Assembly (NCBI RefSeq): GCF_040371945.1
Contig: NZ_BAABWS010000001.1
Location: 868,001-932,000, forward strand
Origin: Litorivita sp040371945
Lineage (GTDB): Bacteria; Pseudomonadota; Alphaproteobacteria; Rhodobacterales; Rhodobacteraceae
Length of the DNA: 64,000 nucleotides
Direction of reading: 5' to 3'
Shown: piece after piece, positions 36,861 through 44,991 of the stretch
How positions within the stretch are numbered: the first letter of the stretch is position 1
How the letters are laid out: every line of letters starts with the position of its first letter
The notes under the pieces: generated by a model
What the model was told of the DNA's origin: nothing
Database searches by the model: none
The model's input: only the letters and a program-made list of their open reading frames with translations
Made by a program: the position numbers and the translations under genes

Positions 36861-37310
36861 ATGCCTATCCCCGATCCACCCGCGGGCTTTGGCCGCTTGG
36901 GGCAAAGATAGGGGTTCGGGGGGCGGGTTGCTAGGGGGCACGGCATGAAGCGCGCGGCCGGTCAGGCGGCGCAGGACATCAGGGCCGCGGCGGGCGTCGC
37001 GCCGGCAGGCGAGCGCGGCGCGGTAGAGACGGTCAGCCGCGCGCGGCGGGGGTCGTGCGGTGGGGGTCGTGCGGCGGGGGTCGAGCGGGAGCCGCCAGCG
37101 GGAACGGATGCGGGAGCGTCGGAGCCTCCGGCGGGGATATTTGGGGAACCTGCAAAACAGGGGGCGGGACCTGTGGTCGGGTTCTGTGCATGACGAGGCG
37201 GGCGGCGCGAGGGTTGGCGCGCGCATAGGGGCGCAAAGGGCCTAAGGGCAATGAGTGCGCGCGACGCGAGAGGGATTGATTGGTCCGGCCCGCGCGGATA
37301 AGAGCGGGGC
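36861..37310 (+). other. Divergent ycjX-truA spacer, G-rich
   Basis: These 450 bases hold no gene I can support. The plus strand is rich in G runs, including a 14-bp tandem repeat at 37044-37085 and a second cluster of four G runs at about 37130-37170 (GGGG, GGGG, GGGGG, GGG). Both divergent promoters should be here, but I cannot place them. Confidence 0.5.
37044..37085 (+). repeat. 14-bp G-rich tandem repeat, three copies
   Basis: Three adjacent units CGGCGGGGGTCGTG, CGGTGGGGGTCGTG and CGGCGGGGGTCGAG differ at one or two positions. Each has a run of five G, giving three evenly spaced G5 tracts on the plus strand. Confidence 0.8.
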
Positions 37311-38084
37311 ATGCCCAGATATGCCATGAAGATCGAGTATAACGGCGCGCCCTTTGCCGGATGGCAGCGTCAGGACGGATTGCCCACGGTGCAAGGCGCA
37401 ATCGAGGCGGCGCTGGCCAAGCTGGAGCCGCGCGCCCATACGATTGCGGCGGCGGGGCGGACGGATTCGGGCGTGCATGCCTATGCGCAGGTGGCCCATT
37501 GCGACATGGCGCGTGATTGGGCGCCCGAGCGGTTGATGGGGGCGCTGAATTTCCATCTCAAGCCCCTGCCGGTGGCGATTTTGGACCTGCAGCCGGTGCA
37601 TGAGGACTGGCACGCGCGGTTTTCGGCCCATGAGCGGCGCTATATCTTCCGGCTGTTGTCGCGGCGCGCACCGGCGACCCATGAGGCGGGATTGGTGTGG
37701 CAGGTGGGGCATGATCTCGACATCGATGCGATGCGCGCGGGGGCGGCGCATTTGATCGGGCGGCATGATTTCACCACCTTCCGCGCCAGCCAGTGCCAAG
37801 CCGACAGTCCGGTCAAGACATTGGACGAATTGCGCATCGAGCAGGCACCGGCCAATGGCGGGCGCGAGATCCGGTTTTACCTGCGCGCGCGCAGTTTTCT
37901 GCACAATCAGGTGCGCAGCTTTGTCGGCACATTGGAGCGCGTCGGCGCAGGGGCAATGGCGCCCGAGGCGGTCAAAGCCGCGCTTGAGGCCTGTGATCGC
38001 GCCGCCTGCGGGCCGGTTTGCCCGCCGCAGGGGCTGTATCTGGCCGGTGTCGGATATGAGGACGATCCATTCGAGGCGCGCTGA
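37311..38084 (+). CDS. truA: tRNA pseudouridine(38-40) synthase TruA
   Basis: A 257-residue enzyme that isomerises uridines 38-40 in the tRNA anticodon arm. The catalytic aspartate is in AAGRTDSGVHAYAQV (about residues 49-63). Other family features are MKIEYNGAPFAGWQRQ at the N-terminus, FSAHERRYIF and the C-terminal RSFLHNQVRSFVGTLERVG. Length is typical. It is divergent from ycjX and followed by a 473-base gap before urtA. Confidence 0.97.
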   Translation: MPRYAMKIEYNGAPFAGWQRQDGLPTVQGAIEAALAKLEPRAHTIAAAGRTDSGVHAYAQVAHCDMARDWAPERLMGALNFHLKPLPVAILDLQPVHEDWHARFSAHERRYIFRLLSRRAPATHEAGLVWQVGHDLDIDAMRAGAAHLIGRHDFTTFRASQCQADSPVKTLDELRIEQAPANGGREIRFYLRARSFLHNQVRSFVGTLERVGAGAMAPEAVKAALEACDRAACGPVCPPQGLYLAGVGYEDDPFEAR

Positions 38085-38557
38085 GCGGCGCAGCGACTCG
38101 CTGGCGCGTGCGGGGCGGTGCAAGGGTCCGAGACGGGCAAAACCCGTCATGCCTCGCGGGGTGATATGACAGTTTTGTGACGCTCCGGCGCCAAAACCCG
38201 ACTCTTCGCTGATTATATTTTAAGCAGTCACAAGCAGGCCGCGCAAAAAACAGGCAGACACGCGCATTCTGCCGCCTCTGCGGCGCGGTCCGGATAGACG
38301 CCTGCCCTTTGGTAAGGGCCTTCTACTCCCGCCTGATCCACGGCTCTGGCGTCCAAAAGCGAACATGCACCGCGCGATCAGCGGCGCGAACGCGCAGCGG
38401 ACACTTAGATGTGGCGAGGGGGAAACGGCGACCGGATGACTTGGACCTCAAACCGGCCGCCATAAAGAGCAACAACAACTGTTGCGGGGGATAATTTATG
38501 GTTCGGGACGCCCTTATGCAAGGGTCGGGCCGCTATGCCTCGCCTTGGGAGACATTC
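38085..38557 (+). other. urtA upstream region
   Basis: No gene is supported in these bases. An AT-rich stretch (GATTATATTTTAAG, about 38211-38224) could hold a promoter -10 element, and a short hairpin GCCGC-CTCT-GCGGC lies at 38271-38284. I looked for a sigma-54 site (TGGCAC-N5-TTGCA type), as would fit nitrogen control of urea uptake, and did not find a good match. Confidence 0.4.
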
Positions 38558-39838
38558 ATGAACTTTCTGAAAACCACACTTGCCGGTGCGACGGCGCTTG
38601 GCCTGAGCGCCCTGCCGGCTCTTTCGGCCGAAGACACCATCAAGGTCGGCGTTCTGCATTCGCTGTCCGGCACGATGGCGATCTCGGAAACCACGCTCAA
38701 AGACACGGTTTTGATGATGATCGACGAGCAAAACGCCAAGGGCGGCGTTTTGGGCAAGCAGCTTGAAGCGGTTGTCGTTGACCCCGCCTCCGATTGGCCG
38801 CTGTTCGCGGAAAAGGCGCGCGAGCTTTTGACCGTGCAAAACGTCGATGTGATGTTCGGCTGCTGGACGTCGGTTTCGCGCAAATCGGTTTTGCCGGTGA
38901 TCGAGGAACTCAACGGTTTGCTGTTCTATCCGGTGCAATATGAGGGCGAGGAAAGCTCCAAAAACGTGTTCTACACCGGCGCGGCCCCCAACCAGCAAGC
39001 CATCCCCGCGACCGATTACTTCCTCGAAGAATTGGGCGTCGAGAAATTTGCGCTGCTGGGCACCGATTACGTTTACCCGCGCACCACGAACAACATTCTC
39101 GAAAGCTACCTCAAAGGCAAAGGCATTGCCGAGGAAGACATCTTTGTGAACTACACGCCCTTTGGCCATTCCGATTGGTCGAAAATCGTCGCGGACGTTG
39201 TGGCCTTGGGTGCGGACGGCAAGAAAGTCGGCGTGATCTCGACCATCAACGGCGATGCGAACATCGGCTTTTACAAAGAACTCGCGGCGGCCGGTATTTC
39301 CGCCGATGACATCCCCGTCGTGGCCTTCTCGGTCGGTGAAGAAGAGCTTTCGGGCCTTGATACCACCAACCTCGTCGGCCATCTGGCCGCGTGGAACTAC
39401 TTCGAGAGCGCCGAAAGCGACGTGAACGAAGAGTTTGTCGCCAAATGGAAAGAGCGCATGGGCGAAGAGCGTGTGACCAACGACCCGATGGAGGCCACGG
39501 TGATCGGCTTCAACATGTGGGTCAAAGCGGTTGAAGCCGCAGGCACCACCGATGTGGATGCGGTCGAGAAAGCCATGATCGGCATCGAAGTGCCCAACCT
39601 GACCGGCGGCACCGCCGTGATGCTGCCCAACCACCACTTGGCCAAACCGGTTTTGATCGGCGAAATCCAAGAGGACGGCCAATTCGACATCATCAGCCAG
39701 ACCTCCGAGGTCCCCGGCGATGCATGGACCGATTTCCTGCCGGCCTCGGCGGTTCTCAAATCCGATTGGAAAGACCTCGGTTGCGGCATGTATAACACCG
39801 AAACCGAAAGCTGCGTGCAGCTGAAGTCGAACTACTGA
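38558..39838 (+). CDS. urtA: Urea ABC transporter substrate-binding protein UrtA
   Basis: Periplasmic receptor of 426 residues of the branched-chain amino acid/amide type. The signal peptide is MNFLKTTLAGATALGLSALPALSA, and the mature protein starts EDTIKVGVLHSLSGTMAISET. The segments VMFGCWTSVSRKSVLPVIEELNGLLFYPVQYEGEE and GTDYVYPRTTNNI match UrtA rather than amino-acid receptors. The ATG at 38558 follows TGGGAGAC. It is first of urtABCDE and probably the most abundant component. Confidence 0.96.
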   Translation: MNFLKTTLAGATALGLSALPALSAEDTIKVGVLHSLSGTMAISETTLKDTVLMMIDEQNAKGGVLGKQLEAVVVDPASDWPLFAEKARELLTVQNVDVMFGCWTSVSRKSVLPVIEELNGLLFYPVQYEGEESSKNVFYTGAAPNQQAIPATDYFLEELGVEKFALLGTDYVYPRTTNNILESYLKGKGIAEEDIFVNYTPFGHSDWSKIVADVVALGADGKKVGVISTINGDANIGFYKELAAAGISADDIPVVAFSVGEEELSGLDTTNLVGHLAAWNYFESAESDVNEEFVAKWKERMGEERVTNDPMEATVIGFNMWVKAVEAAGTTDVDAVEKAMIGIEVPNLTGGTAVMLPNHHLAKPVLIGEIQEDGQFDIISQTSEVPGDAWTDFLPASAVLKSDWKDLGCGMYNTETESCVQLKSNY

Positions 39839-39855
39839 TCGGCGTGACACGATTT

Positions 39856-39882
39856 GCGGGGGGCGGCGCGCCTGCCCCTCGC
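39856..39882 (+). other. Hairpin after urtA
   Basis: GCG plus GGGG (39856-39862) pairs with CCCC (39875-39878) and CGC (39880-39882) with one bulged T. An inner GGCGCGCC core lies in the loop. Hairpins at this position behind binding-protein genes often stabilise the upstream message relative to the permease part; that role is inferred. Confidence 0.3.
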
Positions 39883-39975
39883 ATCCCAGCCTCGCGCGCG
39901 AGGCACCGCCCGAAAAAGACCCCGCGACCGGCTCTGCCCCCATTTGCGCGCAGCCCTCGCCAATTGCACAGGCAC

Positions 39976-41934
39976 ATGATGATCCGGCACCTTCTCGCGG
40001 CAGCGCTCGCCCTGCTCACCGCCCTCCCCCTCTATGCCCAACAGACCCCCGTTCAGGACCTGCTGCAAGAGCACCGCGCCCTGATCGAGAAAAGCTCGCG
40101 CACCACCATCGGCCCCGCGATTGACGCGCTCGCCGCCTCCGGTTTGCCGCAGGCCCAAGCCGTTTTGCAGGCATGGCAGGACAAGGACATGTGGCAACGC
40201 GAGGCGGACGGTCTGTTCTTCAAGGGCGAGAAGACCGGCAAATCCACCTACCGTTTGATCGATTTCGACACCGGCGAACCGGTGGGCGAGGCCGATAAAT
40301 CCACCCTCGACCAACAAAAACCCAACAGCGGCATCCGCGCGCTGATCGGCTCGGCGCTGGTGCAGTTCCAGCTTTCCGATCCCGATCCCGCCCGCCGCCT
40401 TGACGCGCTCACCTCGATCCAGCGCGACCCCGACGCGGCCCATCTGGCGCCTCTGCGCGCCTCGATCGAGGCCGAACCCGATGCCGCCATCCGCGCCCGC
40501 AAAACCCGCCTCGCCACGCTTTTGACCATCGGCTACGCCAAGGACGAGGCCGAGCGTATCGCCGCGATTGAGAGCGTTTCGGGCGATCTGGACCGCGATG
40601 TGCGCGCCACGCTGAACCCCCTCGTCCAAACCCGCCGCGATGTGACGGCGGGCGATATGGCCGCCAATATCAACGTCGCGCGCCTGCTCACACCTGGCTC
40701 CGAGGCCCTGCCGCGCGAGGAGGCCTATGCGCTTTTGGTCGCCAAGGGCCTTGCCCCCGCACGGATCAGCAATGACGACATCCGCACCGCCTTGGCCGCC
40801 CATATCGAGGACGGCAAGGTCGCCGGTATTCCCGTCGCGGTTCTGGACGATCCCGAGATGCGCGAGCGCGCCTATGCGGCCCTCGCCGAGGCGGGCAAAG
40901 CGGCGCCCACCGCATTGAGCGCCGATGTCGACCGCGCCCTCAGCGATCACATATTTTTCGACGCCTATGCAGACCCTTCGCCCGCCATCACCGAGGCGGC
41001 CAATAAGGCGCTCAAATCCATCGCCCTCAATGTCGGCACCATGCAGGCGCTCGACCTCGGGCTGGATGCGCTCTCGCTCGCCTCGATCTATTTCCTCGCC
41101 GCCATCGGCCTTGCCATCACCTTTGGCGTCATGGGCGTGATCAATATGGCGCATGGCGAATTCATCATGATGGGCGCCTATACCGGATATGTCGTGCAAC
41201 AATTCGTGCCCAATTACACCGTCTCGATCCTGCTCGCGATCCCGCTGGCCTTTATGGTCACCTTTGCCGCCGGTGTCGCAATGGAGCGGTTGGTGATCCG
41301 CTGGCTCTATAACCGCCCGCTCGAAACCCTGCTGGCCACTTTCGGCATCTCGATTGCGCTACAGCAATTGGCCAAAAACATCTTTGGCACGCAGGCGCGC
41401 CCGCTGACCTCGCCCGCGTGGCTGGACGGGGCTTGGGTGCTCAATGATGTGGTCGGCGTGAGCTATATCCGCATCGCGATCTTTGTGCTGGCGCTGATCT
41501 TCCTCGCCATCTTCCTCTTTATCATGAAGAAAACCCGCCTTGGGCTTGAGACACGCGCCGTGACGCAAAACCCGCGTATGGCCGCCTCGATGGGGATCAA
41601 CCCCGGACGGGTGAATATGCTGACCTTCGGGCTTGGCTCGGGCATCGCGGGCATCGCGGGCGTGGCCATCGGGCTTTATGCCAAAGTGACCTCGGAAATG
41701 GGCGCCGATTACATCGTGCAAAGCTTCATGACCGTGGTCGTCGGCGGGGTCGGCAATATCTGGGGCACGCTTTTGGGCGCCACGATGATCGGCTTTTTGC
41801 AAAAGGGCATCGAATGGTTCAACCCGTCCAATACGCTGGCGGCGCAGACCTATATGATCATATTCATCATCATCTTTATCCAGTTCCGGCCCCGCGGCAT
41901 CATCGCCCTCAAAGGCCGCGCGGCAGGAGATTGA
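39976..41934 (+). CDS. urtB: Urea ABC transporter permease UrtB
   Basis: A 652-residue protein. After a signal-like N-terminus (MMIRHLLAAALALLTALPLYAQ) comes a periplasmic helical-repeat domain (about 25-350) containing runs such as RKTRLATLLTIGYAKDEAERIAAIESVSGDL, a feature that marks UrtB as against LivH. The permease domain begins near DLGLDALSLASIYFLAAIGLAITFGVMGVINMAHGEFIMMGAY, with the LivH-type motif intact, and ends GIIALKGRAAGD. The frame is open 44 codons upstream without a ribosome site; paired ATGs at 39976 and 39979 are the likely start. The stop overlaps a strong ribosome site for the next frame. Confidence 0.94.
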   Translation: MMIRHLLAAALALLTALPLYAQQTPVQDLLQEHRALIEKSSRTTIGPAIDALAASGLPQAQAVLQAWQDKDMWQREADGLFFKGEKTGKSTYRLIDFDTGEPVGEADKSTLDQQKPNSGIRALIGSALVQFQLSDPDPARRLDALTSIQRDPDAAHLAPLRASIEAEPDAAIRARKTRLATLLTIGYAKDEAERIAAIESVSGDLDRDVRATLNPLVQTRRDVTAGDMAANINVARLLTPGSEALPREEAYALLVAKGLAPARISNDDIRTALAAHIEDGKVAGIPVAVLDDPEMRERAYAALAEAGKAAPTALSADVDRALSDHIFFDAYADPSPAITEAANKALKSIALNVGTMQALDLGLDALSLASIYFLAAIGLAITFGVMGVINMAHGEFIMMGAYTGYVVQQFVPNYTVSILLAIPLAFMVTFAAGVAMERLVIRWLYNRPLETLLATFGISIALQQLAKNIFGTQARPLTSPAWLDGAWVLNDVVGVSYIRIAIFVLALIFLAIFLFIMKKTRLGLETRAVTQNPRMAASMGINPGRVNMLTFGLGSGIAGIAGVAIGLYAKVTSEMGADYIVQSFMTVVVGGVGNIWGTLLGATMIGFLQKGIEWFNPSNTLAAQTYMIIFIIIFIQFRPRGIIALKGRAAGD

Positions 41935-41936
41935 TC

Positions 41937-42197
41937 ATGATCCGCCCTATGCCCGCCTCCTCCCTCCTTGCCCTTGGCCCCGCGCTTGCCGCCAAGCGCG
42001 CGCCTGCGGCTGCCCTGACCGGCAAGTCGCAAGCGGCCCTGCCCTCACCCTACGCGGCGCAGATCACGGCCCCGCACGGCACCGACGTAATACCGACGCA
42101 ATACCGACGTGATACCGACAGCGGGTTTTGCCCCGCCAAATCCCCCGCCTTGCGCCGCCCCTCTCGCGCCCAATCGTTCACGGAGATGCGCCCATGA
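41937..42197 (+). CDS. Possible 86-residue bridging protein between urtB and urtC
   Basis: An ATG two bases past the urtB stop is preceded by GGCAGGAGA at ideal distance. The frame then stays open for 86 codons and ends in TGA overlapping the urtC ATG as ATGA. The peptide starts MIRPMPASSLLALGPALAAKRAPAAA, is Ala/Pro-rich, then polar, and resembles no family I know. The architecture is exactly that of a coupled operon gene. The sequence, however, contains an 11-bp tandem repeat that changes frame each copy, which argues for spacer rather than protein. A coupling leader is the alternative. Confidence 0.4.
   Translation: MIRPMPASSLLALGPALAAKRAPAAALTGKSQAALPSPYAAQITAPHGTDVIPTQYRRDTDSGFCPAKSPALRRPSRAQSFTEMRP
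42081..42120 (+). repeat. 11-bp tandem repeat in the urtB-urtC spacer
   Basis: Units ACCGACGTAAT (42081-42091), ACCGACGCAAT (42092-42102), ACCGACGTGAT (42103-42113) and a partial ACCGACA (42114-42120) form 3.6 copies at an 11-base period, close to one DNA helical turn. Confidence 0.85.
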
Positions 42198-43423
42198 GAT
42201 CCTCCTTTATCGCCCGCAATCCTTCGGTGCTGATCTTCCTCGCCCTGCTCGCGCTCTTCACCATCGCCGTGACATTTATGAGCGAAGCCTTCGGCGCGGG
42301 GCTGATTTCTACCAGCTTTGTCAAGACCTTAGGCAAAACCCTTTGCCTGTGCCTGATCGCCATCGCGATGGATCTGGTCTGGGGCTATTGCGGCATTTTG
42401 AGCCTTGGCCACTTCGCCTTCTTCGGCCTTGGCGGCTATATGATCGGCATGTGGCTGATGTATGCGCGCACCGAAGCCATCGTGGTCTCCTCGCTCGCCA
42501 ACGCCCCCATCCCCCCCACCGCCCAAGAGATCACCGACGCCATCGGAACCCAGATTTTCGGCGTCGTCGGATCATCGGAATTTCCCGCGATCTGGGCCTT
42601 TGCCGACAGCCTTTTTCTTCAATTATTGCTGGTGGTTATGGTGCCTGGCCTCTTGGCTTTGGTCTTTGGATGGCTGGCCTTTCGCAGCCGCGTGACCGGC
42701 GTCTACCTGTCGATCCTGACCCAAGCCATGACCCTCGCCCTCGCCCTCTACCTCTTCCAAAACGACAGCGGTTTGCGCGGCAACAACGGCCTGTCCGGCT
42801 TGCAAAACCTGCCCGGTGTATCCGCCTCGCAAGACACGGTTTCGATGTGGTTCTTATGGGGCTCGGCCGCCGCGCTGGGGCTGGGGTATCTGTTGGCCGC
42901 ATGGGTGGTCTCGGGCAAATTCGGATCGGTCATTCGCGGCATTCGCGATGACGAAGCCCGCGTGCGTTTTCTTGGCTACTCCGTTGAAGGATATAAGCTT
43001 TTCATCTTCACCCTGACCGCCATCATCGCCGCCATCGCCGGTGCGCTCTACTATCCGCAAGCCGGCATCATCAACCCCGCCGAAGTCGCGCCGATCGCCT
43101 CGATCTACCTCGCCGTCTGGGTCGCTATCGGCGGGCGCGGACGGCTCTACGGCGCGGTCATCGGCGCGGCGTTTGTCTCGCTCGTCTCCACATGGTTCAC
43201 CGGCGGCGGCGCCCCCGATATCAACCTTGGCTTTTACAAAATCCTCTGGACCGATTGGTGGCTGGTGCTCTTGGGCCTGTCTTTCGTCACCGTCACATTG
43301 CTTGCCCCGCAAGGCATCGGAGGCCTGTTTGACCGTCTCGCGGGCCTCAGAACCCCGCGCCGCCACGGTGCACCGCTGGGCCCCGACAAAGGCAGCTTGC
43401 AAGAAAAGGAGGCCCAAGAATGA
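42194..43423 (+). CDS. urtC: Urea ABC transporter permease UrtC
   Basis: A 409-residue LivM-type permease with about ten membrane helices. DLVWGYCGILSLGHFAFFGLGGYMIGMWLMYAR carries the LivM motif, and the long insertion AIVVSSLANAPIPPTAQEITDAIG with the SGLRGNNGLSGLQNLPG segment is typical of UrtC. The ATG at 42194 follows CGGAGATG. The urtD ATG overlaps the stop by four bases. With UrtB it forms the membrane channel. Confidence 0.95.
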   Translation: MRSSFIARNPSVLIFLALLALFTIAVTFMSEAFGAGLISTSFVKTLGKTLCLCLIAIAMDLVWGYCGILSLGHFAFFGLGGYMIGMWLMYARTEAIVVSSLANAPIPPTAQEITDAIGTQIFGVVGSSEFPAIWAFADSLFLQLLLVVMVPGLLALVFGWLAFRSRVTGVYLSILTQAMTLALALYLFQNDSGLRGNNGLSGLQNLPGVSASQDTVSMWFLWGSAAALGLGYLLAAWVVSGKFGSVIRGIRDDEARVRFLGYSVEGYKLFIFTLTAIIAAIAGALYYPQAGIINPAEVAPIASIYLAVWVAIGGRGRLYGAVIGAAFVSLVSTWFTGGGAPDINLGFYKILWTDWWLVLLGLSFVTVTLLAPQGIGGLFDRLAGLRTPRRHGAPLGPDKGSLQEKEAQE

Positions 43424-44205
43424 ACGCCGCCCTCGCCGAAAAATCCGCCCCCAAGACCCCGCCGATGAGCACGCTTCTGGAGGTCTCCGGCGTCTCGGTC
43501 AGCTTTGACGGGTTCAAAGCCATCAACAACCTGAGCTTTCAAATCGGTCCCGCCGAATTGCGCGCCATCATCGGCCCGAACGGCGCGGGCAAGACCACCT
43601 TTATGGACATCATCACCGGCAAAACCCGCCCCGATGAGGGCCGCGTTCTATGGGGTGAAAAATCGGTCAGCCTGCTCAAGATGTCAGAAGCCAAAATCGC
43701 CCAAGCGGGCGTCGGACGCAAATTCCAACGCCCCACGGTTTTCGAGGATCAAACGGTCCATGACAACCTGTTGATGGCGGTGAAAAACAACCGCGCGCCG
43801 CTCTCTGTTCTGTTTTACCGGCCCAAATTCGCCGATCTGGCCCGTGTCGAAGAGCTGGCCTCGGAAATCGGGCTGCAGGCCGAGCTTCAACGCAAATCCG
43901 GCGAGCTGTCGCATGGGCAAAAGCAATGGTTGGAGATCGGGATGCTGCTGGCGCAGGACCCACGATTGCTCTTGGTCGATGAACCGGCGGCGGGCATGAC
44001 ATTGTCCGAACGCGAGCAAACCACCGATATTTTACGCGAGGCCGCCAAAACCCGCGCCGTCGTCGTCGTCGAACACGATATGGAGTTCGTGCGCCGCCTC
44101 AATTGCAAGGTGACGGTGTTGCACGAGGGGTCGGTTCTGGCCGAAGGCAGCCTCGACCATGTGACAAAAAACCAAGACGTCATCGACGTTTATCTGGGAC
44201 GCTAG
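43420..44205 (+). CDS. urtD: Urea ABC transporter ATP-binding protein UrtD
   Basis: LivG-type ATPase of 261 residues. Walker A is GPNGAGKTT (about residues 50-58), the signature is LSHGQKQWLEIGM, and Walker B with its catalytic Glu is LLLVDEPAAGM. Compared with LivG the signature SHGQKQWLEIG is the variant found in UrtD. The first 20 residues are an extra leader. One of the two coupled nucleotide-binding subunits of the urea importer. Confidence 0.95.
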   Translation: MNAALAEKSAPKTPPMSTLLEVSGVSVSFDGFKAINNLSFQIGPAELRAIIGPNGAGKTTFMDIITGKTRPDEGRVLWGEKSVSLLKMSEAKIAQAGVGRKFQRPTVFEDQTVHDNLLMAVKNNRAPLSVLFYRPKFADLARVEELASEIGLQAELQRKSGELSHGQKQWLEIGMLLAQDPRLLLVDEPAAGMTLSEREQTTDILREAAKTRAVVVVEHDMEFVRRLNCKVTVLHEGSVLAEGSLDHVTKNQDVIDVYLGR

Positions 44206-44207
44206 AC

Positions 44208-44903
44208 ATGCTTAAAGTGGACGACCTCACCCTTCATTACGGATCGAGCCAGATCCTGCACGGCGTGTCGCTTGAGGCCAATGTCGGTCAGGTGACCTGT
44301 GTCATGGGCACCAATGGCGTCGGCAAAACCTCGCTTTTGAATGCCATCGCGGGCACGCATATGCGCTCGAGCGGGGCGGTGCATCTGGACGGCGAGAACC
44401 TTGGCCGCCTGCCCGCCCATGCGCTTGCCAAACGCGGGATCGGATATGTGCCGCAGGGTCGGATGATCTTTCCGCTACTGACGGTCAAAGAAAATATGGA
44501 AACCGCCTATGCCTGCCTGCCGCGCGCCGAACACCGGATTCCCGATGAGGTCTTCGAGCTTTTCCCGATCCTCAAGGAATTCCTGCATCGGCGCGGCGGC
44601 GATCTGTCGGGCGGGCAACAGCAACAATTGGCCATCGCGCGGGCGATGATGACCAAACCCAAACTGCTGCTGCTGGACGAGCCGACCGAGGGCATCCAGC
44701 CCAATATCATCCAGCAAATCGGCCGCGTGATCGAATACCTGCGCGATCAGGGCAATATGGCGATTGTGCTGGTGGAGCAGTATTTTGAGTTTGCCTACGG
44801 GCTGGCGGATCAATTCGTGGTCATGCGCCGCGGCGAGGTGCTCAAATCCGGGTCCAAGGGCGATTTGACCCGTGATGAGCTGGTCGAGGCCGTGTCGGTT
44901 TAG
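44208..44903 (+). CDS. urtE: Urea ABC transporter ATP-binding protein UrtE
   Basis: LivF-type ATPase of 231 residues. Walker A GTNGVGKTSLLNAIAG, signature LSGGQQQQLAIARAM and Walker B LLLLDEPTEGIQPNIIQQI are intact; the EGIQPNIIQ stretch is diagnostic of UrtE. The ATG is two bases after the urtD stop. It ends the operon, followed by a bidirectional terminator. Confidence 0.95.
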   Translation: MLKVDDLTLHYGSSQILHGVSLEANVGQVTCVMGTNGVGKTSLLNAIAGTHMRSSGAVHLDGENLGRLPAHALAKRGIGYVPQGRMIFPLLTVKENMETAYACLPRAEHRIPDEVFELFPILKEFLHRRGGDLSGGQQQQLAIARAMMTKPKLLLLDEPTEGIQPNIIQQIGRVIEYLRDQGNMAIVLVEQYFEFAYGLADQFVVMRRGEVLKSGSKGDLTRDELVEAVSV

Positions 44904-44935
44904 CCCTCGTTGATCAAACAAACTGTGATCAAACA

Positions 44936-44963
44936 AAAAGGCCGCCAACAGGGGCGGCCTTTT
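44936..44963 (+). terminator. Bidirectional terminator between urtE and the convergent CoA ligase
   Basis: AAAAGGCCGCC (44936-44946) pairs perfectly with GGCGGCCTTTT (44953-44963), with T runs on both strands. It ends urtABCDE from the left and can serve the ligase gene from the right. A direct repeat TGATCAAACAAA lies just upstream. Confidence 0.8.
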
Positions 44964-44991
44964 GCATGTTTTCATCGTGCCTTCGAGCGCC

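Noticed and set aside
38309..38494. A 61-residue frame upstream of urtA
   Set aside because: Starts with TTG, no ribosome site, no conserved look; treated as leader region.
42081..42120. The urtB-urtC repeat as a CRISPR-like array
   Set aside because: The units are 11 bases and directly adjacent without spacers, so this is a simple tandem repeat.
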